DNA from: Nemertoderma westbladi
Lineage: Eukaryota; Xenacoelomorpha; Nemertodermatida; Nemertodermatidae
Direction of reading: 5' to 3'
Length of the DNA: 64,000 nt
Assembly (NCBI GenBank): GCA_032718475.1
Contig: JAUCBJ010001382.1
Span: 1-64,000, forward strand
The notes under the pieces were generated by a model, which did no database searches, was not told where the DNA came from, and saw only the letters and a program-made list of their open reading frames with translations. How positions within the stretch are numbered: position 1 is the first letter of the stretch; each line of letters opens with the position of its first letter. Below, piece by piece: positions 30,368-40,189 of the stretch. The translations under genes and the position numbers were made by a program.

Positions 30368-33300
30368 ATGAGTGTCTCAGACAAAGAGGCACTAGAGGAC
30401 AGCTACGAGACGGCGGCAGGACCGCCGACTGACGATAGCGTAAACATTACTGTTGATGACAATGCCGACTATGACGACGCAGCGAGCGACGCTGACGTAA
30501 GTGAACAGGAGGACGAGACAGTGACTAGTGAGGAAGAAGAACTACCTCAGGTAATAGTATTAGGATCCCCTACCGCTACTGATAGGAAGGACTGTACGGC
30601 AGCCCGGACAGAGGTGAGTGATAGGGAGAGTAGTGTAGCAGAAGCGAGAGCCCGGAGCCCGGTTTCCAGACCTGTGGGTATGGTAAGTGCCGTGGTCCCG
30701 ACGGCTGTAAGGAGTACCCGTAGTTCCCGAAATAATCCTTCAAGTCCACCAAGTGTGAGTCAGGTAAGCGAGAGAGAACTGGATATCGCGATAAAGAAGA
30801 AACTTCGCGCGCATGCCGGACATATAACTCGGACGGCGGACAAGGTAAGGAAAATGTTAGCCGACTCAGCGAACATCGGGAGGGTAGAGTTAGTAGAGAT
30901 TAGAAGAGGATATAACTCAGCGTTATTCAAGCAGACGGAGGAGCTTGCAGTCCTAGCGAAGAAGGCAGTAGAGTCTCAGTCGAGCGACGTGGCGACGAGG
31001 ATTTACGACAGGGTTTTAGCAGCCTTGTTGGAGCACCGCGAGTTATCGGAGCGATTCCGACGAGTTAGGACGGAGAACTGGCTGCTATGGGCATCACAAG
31101 CGCAGGCGACTCAGGTGAGTGACGCAGAGTTGAGAGACTTAGTGGAGCGAGAAGAGATCCAAGATAAAGAGGAGCGCCGTTATCAGAGGGAAGTTACTAG
31201 CTGGCTGATGCAGAATGGAGTGGTGGTACCAGGCCAGGTGCTACCGACGACGGAGAACATTCAACAGAGGACGTTGACTCCACCCGACGACGCATCCAGA
31301 GACAGTGGCGATTCCCAGGTTAGTCACGCGCGAGGGAAGGTTATATGTGCTAGATCCCTTGTTTCTCACAACTCGGCGGAGGAGAGAAGACGCCGACTGG
31401 ACGAACAACAGGCGGAAGTTTTGCGTGCATCGGAAGCACGGAAGGAAGCCGAGCGGGAACGGGAGCGCACACGTAAGTTAGACGCGAAGTTGCGAGAGTT
31501 GGAAGACAAAGGTAAGCGTGAGCAACTCGAACGCGAACAGGAAGAACGCGAACTACAACTCGAACGCGAACGCGAAGAACGCAAACTCGAACGCGAACGC
31601 GAAGAATGCGAACTCCAACTCAAACGCGAACGCGAAGAACGCGAACTCCAACTCAAACGCGAACGCGAACTCCGACTCGAACGCGAACGCGAACGGGAGG
31701 CAAAGGAACGCGAACAAAGAAGGCGCGAACTCCAACTTGAACACGAGCGCAAAGAACGCGAACTCGAGATCGAGAAGGAGCGACGGGCGTTGTATGAAGA
31801 GAAGGCGCGGGTGGAAGAAGAGAGCGCAGCGAGACGAGCGAGGGAAGAAGAAGAACGTAAACTGGCGCAGTTGGAAAGTGCGAGATTAAGTTTAGAGAGC
31901 GAAGAACGGACCAGGAAGGCGAATGAAATCGCCGAGAAGGGGATGCGAATGATCGAAGAATGTGGGGCGAGTGTAGGGACCGAGTTGCGAGAACTGTTCG
32001 CACTGCAGAAGGCCGAACAGGAAGCGAGAACTCCGACTATACGCGAGTCGACGACGACCAGAATTCCTATACCCGGTCCAGCTATTACGAGTACACGGAT
32101 CGCTAAACCGTTCTCTACATATCGCACGCCAGTTGGTATTAGTGCTTCACCCATCGCCCAGGATCTACGTCATCAGAACACCGCACCACTATACACCGAA
32201 CGCGACAACGGAGAGTTTAGAGAAACTCCGACGGGCCGAGTATTGGGCGAACCGAACCCGCGGGTTTGGAATACGCAGACGGAGCGCCGACCCAGTTCGA
32301 CGGAGAACTTCCGGGTTAAACCGGAAGAGGGATCATATGAGAGACAGCGGATTACTCAGATAGAGCCGACTATACAACAGAACCCTAGCCAGGAATTTAT
32401 TACGAGGGATGAGTTAAGTGCTAGTTTAGCGCAAGCTATATCGCCGCACATCCAACCTATAACGGACATGCTTAGCAACCTACGGTTAAAGGAAGCAGCC
32501 CAGGTAAGAAGTAATTCAAATCCCAGCAGGCATGAATTAGATAAAGTCCAACCTAGTCAACGAGTACGCATATCGGAGGAGACTATACCACATAGACCTC
32601 AGGTAAGGACGCCTGTCCCGAATATTCATAATCCCAATTTCGAAAATTCGGCCGAGAAATTTATTCAGGATGCTTGGGTCAGGGCCTCGGCGCGCAAACC
32701 ATCGCGAGCGCTAAGGACTGACACCGAGTCAAGCGATGAAGAGGAAGACATGAGACGTCAGAAGTCCCGAAACTATAAGGAAAGAAGGACGGACGCGGAG
32801 CAGGTAAGTTGGAACCACCGGGAAAGGACCAGACTTAACAACCCTGCGGAACTAAACCATTTGTTAACCCGGAACGACGCAACCCTTAGGGACATAGGTA
32901 AGTTTGCTGCTAGGCAAGGACTGCCGACGCAACAACCCCAGAAGTTTATGGGCAACCATAAGCACTGGAGGACATTCAAAACCTATGTCGACGAGCAGCT
33001 AACCAACAGCACCTTTACTCCCAACGAGAAGTTCAACTATTTACTTCAGATGCTCCATCGAGAACCTAGAGCCATTGCTGATTTCGGCAACGAAAGAGCA
33101 TTCGAGTTAGCGATGAAGACGCTTAGCGACATCTACGGGAATAAAACGAAGATGGCGCAGTCGATAGTAGAAGACTTGGGTAAGGGCGGAAGGATTACAA
33201 CTCCGTTAGAGCTGTTGAACTTAGCGAACGCTATTTCGAACGCATTGGACATCTTGAGGACGGTGAATCTACCTCATCATGGTGATCACGCCGAAGTTTT

Positions 33301-33625
33301 GAAGAGCGTAATAAGACGTCTAAACATGCGTTACCGACAGAAATGGCGCAAATTAGAGCATAAGTTGGAGGGCCAAGGTAAGGTGTTGACACTTCAGCAT
33401 ATTCATGACATGATAGCCACAGACGCAGTAGCAGAGATGAAATCAAACTTCTCAGAGGAGAATATGAGAGAGTCTAAACCTGTTACCGGTAAGTCTATGG
33501 TAAGTTTTGACGATGACAGGACCACTGTGACATTTAACTCAGTAGACAGATATAATTCGAATACCCCAGCCTTTAGATCAGACTCGCGAGTATGGTCAGG
33601 TGAGCGGTTAGATAGACCTGGTTAA
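30368..33625 (+). CDS. BEL/Pao Gag protein (element A)
   Basis: 1085 codons from ATG to TAA. An acidic Asp/Glu-rich N-terminus (about residues 1-60) is followed by a helical region (DKVRKMLADSANIGRV) with the general character of BEL Gag N-domains. A very long Arg/Glu-rich charged helix spans about residues 340-530, and a capsid-like region lies near 850-1040 (WRTFKTYVDEQLTNST, PREPRAIADF-like helices). No zinc knuckle is present here; it opens the following pol ORF. Gag is in a different frame from pol, and pol is open from 33616, so the two overlap at the gag stop. The nucleotide sequence carries many GGTAAG hexamers, mostly as Gln-Val-Ser/Arg or Gly-Lys codon pairs. Confidence 0.9.
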   Translation: MSVSDKEALEDSYETAAGPPTDDSVNITVDDNADYDDAASDADVSEQEDETVTSEEEELPQVIVLGSPTATDRKDCTAARTEVSDRESSVAEARARSPVSRPVGMVSAVVPTAVRSTRSSRNNPSSPPSVSQVSERELDIAIKKKLRAHAGHITRTADKVRKMLADSANIGRVELVEIRRGYNSALFKQTEELAVLAKKAVESQSSDVATRIYDRVLAALLEHRELSERFRRVRTENWLLWASQAQATQVSDAELRDLVEREEIQDKEERRYQREVTSWLMQNGVVVPGQVLPTTENIQQRTLTPPDDASRDSGDSQVSHARGKVICARSLVSHNSAEERRRRLDEQQAEVLRASEARKEAERERERTRKLDAKLRELEDKGKREQLEREQEERELQLEREREERKLEREREECELQLKREREERELQLKRERELRLEREREREAKEREQRRRELQLEHERKERELEIEKERRALYEEKARVEEESAARRAREEEERKLAQLESARLSLESEERTRKANEIAEKGMRMIEECGASVGTELRELFALQKAEQEARTPTIRESTTTRIPIPGPAITSTRIAKPFSTYRTPVGISASPIAQDLRHQNTAPLYTERDNGEFRETPTGRVLGEPNPRVWNTQTERRPSSTENFRVKPEEGSYERQRITQIEPTIQQNPSQEFITRDELSASLAQAISPHIQPITDMLSNLRLKEAAQVRSNSNPSRHELDKVQPSQRVRISEETIPHRPQVRTPVPNIHNPNFENSAEKFIQDAWVRASARKPSRALRTDTESSDEEEDMRRQKSRNYKERRTDAEQVSWNHRERTRLNNPAELNHLLTRNDATLRDIGKFAARQGLPTQQPQKFMGNHKHWRTFKTYVDEQLTNSTFTPNEKFNYLLQMLHREPRAIADFGNERAFELAMKTLSDIYGNKTKMAQSIVEDLGKGGRITTPLELLNLANAISNALDILRTVNLPHHGDHAEVLKSVIRRLNMRYRQKWRKLEHKLEGQGKVLTLQHIHDMIATDAVAEMKSNFSEENMRESKPVTGKSMVSFDDDRTTVTFNSVDRYNSNTPAFRSDSRVWSGERLDRPG
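31390..31880 (+). other. charged single-helix region of Gag
   Basis: Heptad-poor alternation of Glu and Arg/Lys (EREREERKLEREREE and similar), encoded by near-repeats of GAACGCGAACGCGAAGAA. Such ER/K-rich stretches form stable single alpha-helices. The antisense ORFs across this region are by-products of the repeat. Confidence 0.75.
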
Positions 33626-36600
33626 AGCAACAGGAGTTGCCGGATGGATTTGTAGGTTGCCAATACTGTTTACTAAAGGAGGTAAGATCTGACGACCATA
33701 AGTTAGATAGTTGCAGACGGTTCAAAGAATTAAATTCGGAACAGAGAAGAGTTCAAGTGCGGACGTTGGACACCTGTTGGGCATGTCTTGCGCCAGGCCA
33801 TGTACGGCGGCAGTGCCCGAACAGCAAGGACGGATGCATGGAATGCGGCAGACTACACCACAAGTTGCTACATGCGGATTTCCATACCCCAACGGACCGT
33901 TACTTACAGCGAAATCCTCAAAGGAAGGGGAGCAAAGAACCCATATCGATAAGGAGGAATACGTACACTGGCATCCAGGACGATGGTTACCAACCAGGTT
34001 CGTCGGATGAGGATGGCGAGTCGAGCGCGAGAGAAGTGACCTGCCAAGGTTTCACCGCGGATAGTTCATCGACCAGCGCGCGGACGTATTTATCATCGGC
34101 AACGTCGGAAATATTTAGCGTGATTCCGGTGAAACTTACTGGCGATAAGGGATCGAAGAGAATATATGTGATGTTGGACACTGCGTCCACATTATCGTAT
34201 ATCGACGAGGAAGTGGCGAGAGCTGTTTCTAGCTTCCAGGACGCCGAGGAGATCCAAATAGAGTTGAAGTCTATGCATGGAGTAGGAGACCTCAAGGGAC
34301 ACAGAATTTCGGTAGAACTAGATTCCCTACTTCCGAGAGACCAACACACTCGACAAGAACGGAAAGCTTTGCCATTGGACGGATTTAAGTGTCTAGCTAT
34401 GAAGGGATTCGGCAGGCAGTTAGGTAAGGTGCCGCCGATGAGTCCCATAGCACAGGAGTATTTTGACAAGCTCAGGATACCCAGACACCAGGTAGGTTAT
34501 AGGAATGTTTCTATGTTGATTGGTGCAGAACAGCTGATCGCACACCAAATATGGGAAACGAGACCAGCTGAGCCGCATGTCAATGGACCACATGCCCATA
34601 GGACTATACTAGGTTGGTATACACGAGTACCCATGTCTTATGAGTTTACAGGTGGCGACAAGCCAATAAACAGATACGACGAATTACAGCCTATAATTCA
34701 ACCACCGTTAGTAGAACCACCAGACATAGACGAGTTTAGGAGAACCTGTATTGACCACTATAGTGACTTTAGCGAGTCGGACGAGGAGTTGATTCCCGAT
34801 AATGTTTGGTTGTCGGAACCACTTCATAACGACCGGACAGATAGTGAACCCGAGGACTACTGTTATCAGACCCGTGGGTCTGGTTCAGCGGCCCACGCTA
34901 CCTATTTGACTAACGTTTTGACTTATACAGACATAGTGGAGGGTCAAGTGGCTAAATATCGAGACCTAGACATTTTCCAGTATAGTGAGGAGGAATTACA
35001 GAAGGAATTGATACGCCAGGACCTCGAGACAGGAGCCAGAACCGTCGAATGGCTGGATAGGGACGCAATGGAACCCGGTGGATATGACCTAGCCATGTCT
35101 ACTGATGAGAAACGGTCGCTGGAGATGATGGAAGATACCATACGTCTACTACCGACTGGACATTTTGAAGTTGGAATGTTGTGGCGTCGACAACCACCTA
35201 AGTTGGAGAACAACTACAACTTAGCCTTGAAAAGATTGAACGGAGTAAGGGCTCGGTTGTTGAAGAATCCAGACATTAGGGAGAAGTATTGCGCCCAGAT
35301 CAACAACTATTTCGCCAAGGGATTTGCTGGGAAGGTAGAGGACCCTGACTTAGTGACAGACCAGACTTATTACCTTCCACACCACTATGTGACTCACCCT
35401 GACAAACCTGACAAAGTCCGAGTAGTCAACGACTGCGCAGCAGTCTATAGAGGTATGTCCCTGAATTCAGAGTTGATGGATGGTCCCAACCTGAATAATT
35501 ATTTGATTGGAATACTGTTGCGTTTTAGACAGCGGCGATTCGCATTTACTTGTGACATCGAGGCGATGTTCCACCAGGTAAGAGCCTGTAAGGCAGACCA
35601 GGATAGCCTTCGCTTTCTCTGGTACGAGAATGAAGACTTATCCGGCCCAGTGGTTACATACCAGATGTACGTTAGGATATTTGGCGCCCGCGATAGTCCG
35701 AATGGCACGCTGTTCGTTTTAAAGAAAACGGCAACAGCCCAGATTGGTAAGTATCCAGTAGAAGTAATCGAGTCTATATTGAGAAACTTCTATATGGACG
35801 ACGGATTGGTGTCCAAGGACACAGCGGAACAAGCCATAGAAGTGGCTCACGGCCTGCAAGAGTGCTTGGCTACAGGGGGATTTCCTCTGACCAAGTTCAC
35901 TACCAATTCGGAGGCCCTATTAGAGTCGTTCCCGGTGAAAGATCGCGGGAGCGGAGACATTGAATTGGGGGTAGAACCAATTCCCATGGCGCGAGTACTG
36001 GGACTCGCTTGGAACCCGAACTCAGATAAGTTCCAGGTAAGAGTTAGATTTGAGCCCAGTAGCCCAGACAAAGTTTTGACTAAGAGAATTTGCTTATCGA
36101 CTTTAAGTAGACTATTTGACCCGATGAACTTTATCAGTCCGGTAATATTACAGGCACGAGCGTGCATGAGAAAAATTTGGTTGTCCGACGTAGAGTGGGA
36201 CGAACCAATATCTCCTATACATGCAAAGCAGTGGAGGGAGTGGGAAGCCGAGTTGCATCTATTGAAAAATATAGATGTACCCCGTTCCTACTTTCCGAAT
36301 CAGCTGGTATTCCCAGCTGATTTAGAGCTGCATATGTTTAGTGACGCAAGTGACACCGGCTTTGGTATGGTAGCCTACCTTCGCCGAGAGGTAAGTCAGG
36401 ACAAGTTTGAGACGGCCTTTGTGACTTCTAGATCAAAGACAATGCCGGTCAAATACATGACTGTCCCTCGTGCAGAGTTACAGGCGGCAGTAGTTTCAGT
36501 CGAGGTAAGTAAGCAAATAACTGAGGAGTTGGACACGACATTGACCTTATTCTATTGGACGGACGCATCCTTAGTGTTAGTATACATCGCGGCCGACAAT

Positions 36601-38766
36601 ATTGCACTAAAGACATTTGTGGCCAATAGACGCGCTCAGATCGTTGACTTTTCGACGAAGGAACAGTGGAGACATTGTCCGGGAGTGTTAAACCCGGCCG
36701 ACATAACTTCGAGAGGTGCAATGCCAGCGGAATTCTGTCAGGAAGAGTCGCAGGAGTTTTGGTTGCATGGACCTGATTTTCTAACGAGGACACAGGAACA
36801 TTGGCCGGAGCGACTGAAGATAGTGACCAATCCGATGCCTGAAGATGCAGAAGTCAAGGTGGAGAAAGTCTCTAAGTCGAAGTCTAAAGCCAAACTTAAG
36901 TCATTGGAGCGGCCTGAAGAGTCATTGGAGCGGCCTGAAGAGTCATTGGAGCGGCCCGGAGACCTGTCAGACCAACAGACTTACGTGACTACTAGGTCCG
37001 GAAGGGTAAGTTATGACATCAAACCACCCTTACAGACTAAACCGGAGTCACAGTTTGTAAGTGACGGACAGAAAATGACCGACAAAATGGAGCCTTTGGT
37101 TTCCAAACCTGCGGGTTTGGATTCGAAACTTCCATTAGTTAGCGGACAACCGTCGCTGGCATTAGAGTCATGCAGTGTTTATGACAAATTACTAAATTCG
37201 TCTGCCTCTTGGCTGACAATTTGTAAAAGAACTGCGTGGTTAAGCCGATACATTTTGTACCTTTGTTTAAAACATTCGAAACATTTGAGAGAACCATTGA
37301 GCACCAATAGTGAGCGAATTCGGAAATTGAAACAACCTCTGACAGGGGATGAGATTGATCAAGCGGAATTAAAGCATTTGAAACATTATCAAATGTGTGC
37401 CTTCCCGAAAGAATTCCATCTATTATCGGCTCAACGACCAGTTCTCTATAAACCCCTTAGAAAATGGAGTCCATTAATCCATAAGGGTTTAATTTGTCAT
37501 AGATCGAGAATCCAGACTGTCGACATAAACTCACAGTTTCGGTTCCCAGTGATAATCCCTAGTCACCCAATAGAATTGCAAAGAGCGATTCTATGGGATA
37601 TACATAAGAGGTTGCATCACGCGGGAAAGTTACACTGTCTGTCGGCAGCGAGACAGCGATTCATTCTATTGCAGCCAAGCAGGGCAGTTGGCACTATGTA
37701 TGACGCCTGTCTGGTTTGCAAGAGGGTGAACGCCAGAGTATTGGAACAGGAGATGGCTGAACTCCCGGAAGCGAGAGTGCAGGCATATGACCCACCCTTT
37801 ACGAACACAGGGGTGGATTGTTTTGGTCCGATTGAAGAAAAGAGTGGACGGCTGACCCACAAGCGATGGGGTCTGCTACTGACATGCATGGCTAGTAGAG
37901 CCATACATATCGAGCGTGTGGCAGACATGTCGACCAAATCTCTGCTCCTGGCCTTGAAGAGATTTATGGCCAGGAGAGGACTAGTAAAGGCGTTCTATTC
38001 CGATAAGGGTACAAACTTTGTCGGGGGGAATAGCGAGTTGAACGCGGCTCATAAAGCGGCACAGAATAAGGAAATTTCTGCAGCACTTTTGCCGCAACGA
38101 GTAGAGTGGAGATTCAATACTCCAGAAAGTCCTTGGAGAGGAGGAAGTTGGGAGCGTTTAGTTCGCTCTGTAAAGCAGGCCATTGCCAAAACGTTGCCTG
38201 TAAACAAACAACTTACCGACGACGAACTGGTCACAGCTTTCATTGAAATCGAGCATACCCTCAACTCGAGGCCGATAGCTATGTTGCCAGACGGTGTTGC
38301 ATTAACGCCGAATCATTTGCTAATGCAGAGTCCAGCATTTCTTGTGCCGGCATCAGAACCCGTTAGTGCCGACCTATATAGTCGTAAAAGCTGGAAAGTA
38401 ACACAGTTTGTGGCGTACACATTCTGGGAATATTGGCGGGAATACTATCTTCCCACCATATCTACCAGAACAAAGTGGTACAAAACGGTTCGGAGTCTCC
38501 AAAGGGGAGATTACGTGTTGATAACCGAACCCATTGTCAAGAGAAAATACTGGGAGACGGGAGTGATCTTGCACACACACCCAGACGTGCAAAACATAGT
38601 GCGCACAGTCACTGTGAAAATTAGGTGCAAGTGTCCGCACCCAAAAAAGTGTAAAACTAATGGTTTACACACCTTGGACCGACCGGTCCAAGATATTGTG
38701 TTATTAGAGGAGACACGTATCGAGACGGGAGATTATAATTTGTCTCCTGCCTCAAAACAGAGTTAG
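33616..38766 (+). CDS. BEL/Pao Pol polyprotein (element A)
   Basis: About 1709 codons. The first sense codon of the open frame is at 33616, the nominal start is a TTG at 33637, and pol most likely follows gag by frameshift. Domains in order: BEL-type zinc region (CQYC, then CWACLAPGHVRRQC and CMECGRLHH; about residues 8-82), aspartic protease (VMLDTASTLSYID, about 178), RT with VRVVNDCAAVYRG (about 594), FGARDSPNGT and FYMDD (about 718), RNase H (HMFSDASDTGFG, about 899; WTDASLVLVYI; NPADITSRG), integrase with a HHCC zinc domain (about 1326-1365) and DDE core (GVDCFGP, YSDKGTNF, and Glu in GSWERL at about 1390, 1453 and 1504). NSRPI follows. There is no internal stop. Confidence 0.95.
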   Translation, partial: TWLKQQELPDGFVGCQYCLLKEVRSDDHKLDSCRRFKELNSEQRRVQVRTLDTCWACLAPGHVRRQCPNSKDGCMECGRLHHKLLHADFHTPTDRYLQRNPQRKGSKEPISIRRNTYTGIQDDGYQPGSSDEDGESSAREVTCQGFTADSSSTSARTYLSSATSEIFSVIPVKLTGDKGSKRIYVMLDTASTLSYIDEEVARAVSSFQDAEEIQIELKSMHGVGDLKGHRISVELDSLLPRDQHTRQERKALPLDGFKCLAMKGFGRQLGKVPPMSPIAQEYFDKLRIPRHQVGYRNVSMLIGAEQLIAHQIWETRPAEPHVNGPHAHRTILGWYTRVPMSYEFTGGDKPINRYDELQPIIQPPLVEPPDIDEFRRTCIDHYSDFSESDEELIPDNVWLSEPLHNDRTDSEPEDYCYQTRGSGSAAHATYLTNVLTYTDIVEGQVAKYRDLDIFQYSEEELQKELIRQDLETGARTVEWLDRDAMEPGGYDLAMSTDEKRSLEMMEDTIRLLPTGHFEVGMLWRRQPPKLENNYNLALKRLNGVRARLLKNPDIREKYCAQINNYFAKGFAGKVEDPDLVTDQTYYLPHHYVTHPDKPDKVRVVNDCAAVYRGMSLNSELMDGPNLNNYLIGILLRFRQRRFAFTCDIEAMFHQVRACKADQDSLRFLWYENEDLSGPVVTYQMYVRIFGARDSPNGTLFVLKKTATAQIGKYPVEVIESILRNFYMDDGLVSKDTAEQAIEVAHGLQECLATGGFPLTKFTTNSEALLESFPVKDRGSGDIELGVEPIPMARVLGLAWNPNSDKFQVRVRFEPSSPDKVLTKRICLSTLSRLFDPMNFISPVILQARACMRKIWLSDVEWDEPISPIHAKQWREWEAELHLLKNIDVPRSYFPNQLVFPADLELHMFSDASDTGFGMVAYLRREVSQDKFETAFVTSRSKTMPVKYMTVPRAELQAAVVSVEVSKQITEELDTTLTLFYWTDASLVLVYIAADNIALKTFVANRRAQIVDFSTKEQWRHCPGVLNPADITSRGAMPAEFCQEESQEFWLHGPDFLTRTQEHWPERLKIVTNPMPEDAEVKVEKVSKSKSKAKLKSLERPEESLERPEESLERPGDLSDQQTYVTTRSGRVSYDIKPPLQTKPESQFVSDGQKMTDKMEPLVSKPAGLDSKLPLVSGQPSLALESCSVYDKLLNSSASWLTICKRTAWLSRYILYLCLKHSKHLREPLSTNSERIRKLKQPLTGDEIDQAELKHLKHYQMCAFPKEFHLLSAQRPVLYKPLRKWSPLIHKGLICHRSRIQTVDINSQFRFPVIIPSHPIELQRAILWDIHKRLHHAGKLHCLSAARQRFILLQPSRAVGTMYDACLVCKRVNARVLEQEMAELPEARVQAYDPPFTNTGVDCFGPIEEKSGRLTHKRWGLLLTCMASRAIHIERVADMSTKSLLLALKRFMARRGLVKAFYSDKGTNFVGGNSELNAAHKAAQNKEISAALLPQRVEWRFNTPESPWRGGSWERLVRSVKQAIAKTLPVNKQLTDDELVTAFIEIEHTLNSRPIAMLPDGVALTPNHLLMQSPAFLVPASEPVSADLYSRKSWKVTQFVAYTFWEYWREYYLPTISTRTKWYKTVRSLQRGDYVLITEPIVKRKYWETGVILHTHPDVQNIVRTVTVKIRCKCPHPKKCKTNGLHTLDRPVQDIVLLEETRIETGDYNLSPASKQS

Positions 38767-39525
38767 TGTTAGACGCAACTCACTTTGTATGCATTCCTCG
38801 TATGCAAATACAAGGAAATGCATAGGAGCGGGGTTGTGGTGATTTGCGTTGAGTTTTGTCTGGTGGGTATCAAAACAAAATTTTATTTTCAAATTTTGAA
38901 AAATTTAAAATTTTTTGGAAAATTAGAAGTGAACCCAAGACAATTCCAGACGCTGTGTATAGACGCGCTTTAGAACTCGTCTATAGATAAACAGTAATTT
39001 GAAAAGTCGTGAAGCCTGGAAAATAGCATTTAGAAACCATGGTGACGGCTATATTACGTAGGAGTGTAAATTGAGTTTAGCAACTTCCACAGATTGGTGC
39101 CAACAGTGCAACTAAGGTGCTAAAAGGTTAGTAGCACCAGAGGCGTACATGGACCCCACTCAGTAGTTTGCAGTGATGTGTGATGTTCGATTATCAAACC
39201 TGTGGGTTCGGTATAGTCGAGTATTGTGGCTATGGTCCTTTCTAACTACTGTAGTTTAGTACGAGTAATGGGAGTAGTTTGGGCATCAAAAAGTGAGTTG
39301 GTCACGGCCAGTTTATCTCCAAAGTTTTTGCGCTATGCATGGGAATAGGTTACAGGATAGTTAGTTAGGAAGAGACGGGATCTAGAGAGTCGAACCTGAA
39401 CTGCTGGAAGGCGGAGGGGGTTCGGGAGGTCTGTCCTTCGGCGACATCTAACTGATTACCCACAGTGTAATTGGTTTGCGTAACGGAACACTTATTGGGT
39501 TATATATGTATATACGCGGGGCATA
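38767..39525 (+). other. non-coding spacer after pol
   Basis: No ORF with recognisable motifs. Repeated TGTGGGTTCGG/CCTGTGGGT motifs occur (also in gag and LTR-proximal DNA). Confidence 0.45.
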
Positions 39526-39888
39526 ATGGAGAAGGATATTAGAGCGCAACCGCGCAGAGGATTTACTGCCGGAGAGGAGGCGGAGTTACCATTCGCGCGA
39601 CCGGGATGTAAAGATTCGAACGTTTACTACCATGGGCGGTCGGTGATGGAGCTAAATGGGAAATACAAACCCACGATTCCCGACCGATTAGACGAGCAAC
39701 ATCCAGAACCGATATTAACGCGATGTCCAGCTCACCGGTTCTTTAGATACAACGAGGGAGGTTACCCGATGAGCAACCCGATGATCAGTATCGACTTCAG
39801 CGGAAAGCGACCTCCGAGACCCATTACGCCGACCGTTACGACATTAGATCCGTATACGGAGATTAAACCTGTTCGACACCCAGTTTGA
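39526..39888 (+). CDS. accessory ORF downstream of pol, unknown function
   Basis: 120 codons from ATG. The product is basic and Pro-rich (TAGEEAELPFARPGCKDSNV, PTIPDRLDEQHPEPILTRCP, FRYNEGGYPMSNPMISIDFS). It has no signal peptide or membrane segment, so it does not look like an Env. The composition is coding-like, and the region sits where some BEL elements carry extra ORFs. It ends TGATAG; the next frame stays open downstream, so a frameshift or a second ORF is possible. Confidence 0.5.
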   Translation: MEKDIRAQPRRGFTAGEEAELPFARPGCKDSNVYYHGRSVMELNGKYKPTIPDRLDEQHPEPILTRCPAHRFFRYNEGGYPMSNPMISIDFSGKRPPRPITPTVTTLDPYTEIKPVRHPV

Positions 39889-40187
39889 TAGAGACGACAG
39901 CGGCCATTTCGCTATACCGAGCCTATAAGGACCTAGAGGCGCGGCGCGAAGCGGCACGGGACTCGAGTTCCTGGACCACGTTCACTTCGCTTCACCAGGA
40001 GAGGAAGCTCACGCCTGAGTATCCAGACGAGATTCGCGCCGTCCATCCGTCTACTAACCATACCCACGATCCGCGATTTATACGATATTCACTCCAAATT
40101 ATTTCGGGAAGTTTCGACGAACGCATTATTAAGCCCGAATATGTCCAATCCTTTATATATCATCGTCGCTCTGATATATACGTCTAG
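39889..40187 (+). CDS. second accessory ORF, possible continuation
   Basis: About 100 codons in another frame (ISLYRAYKDLEARREAARDS, PRFIRYSLQIISG). The nominal start codon is TTG, and no ATG was used. It may be the C-terminal part of the upstream ORF after a frameshift. It ends in YHRRSDIYV, encoded by a sequence (CATCGTCGCTCTGATATATA) that recurs at about 40633. Confidence 0.35.
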
Positions 40188-40189
40188 AA

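Noticed and set aside
31366-32154. Ser/Arg-rich minus-strand ORF of 262 codons
   Set aside because: It is antisense to the charged helix of Gag; Ser/Arg content follows from GAA/CGC codons on the other strand.
39526-40187. Env gene for element A
   Set aside because: No signal peptide, membrane segment or cleavage site; kept only as an accessory ORF of unknown function.
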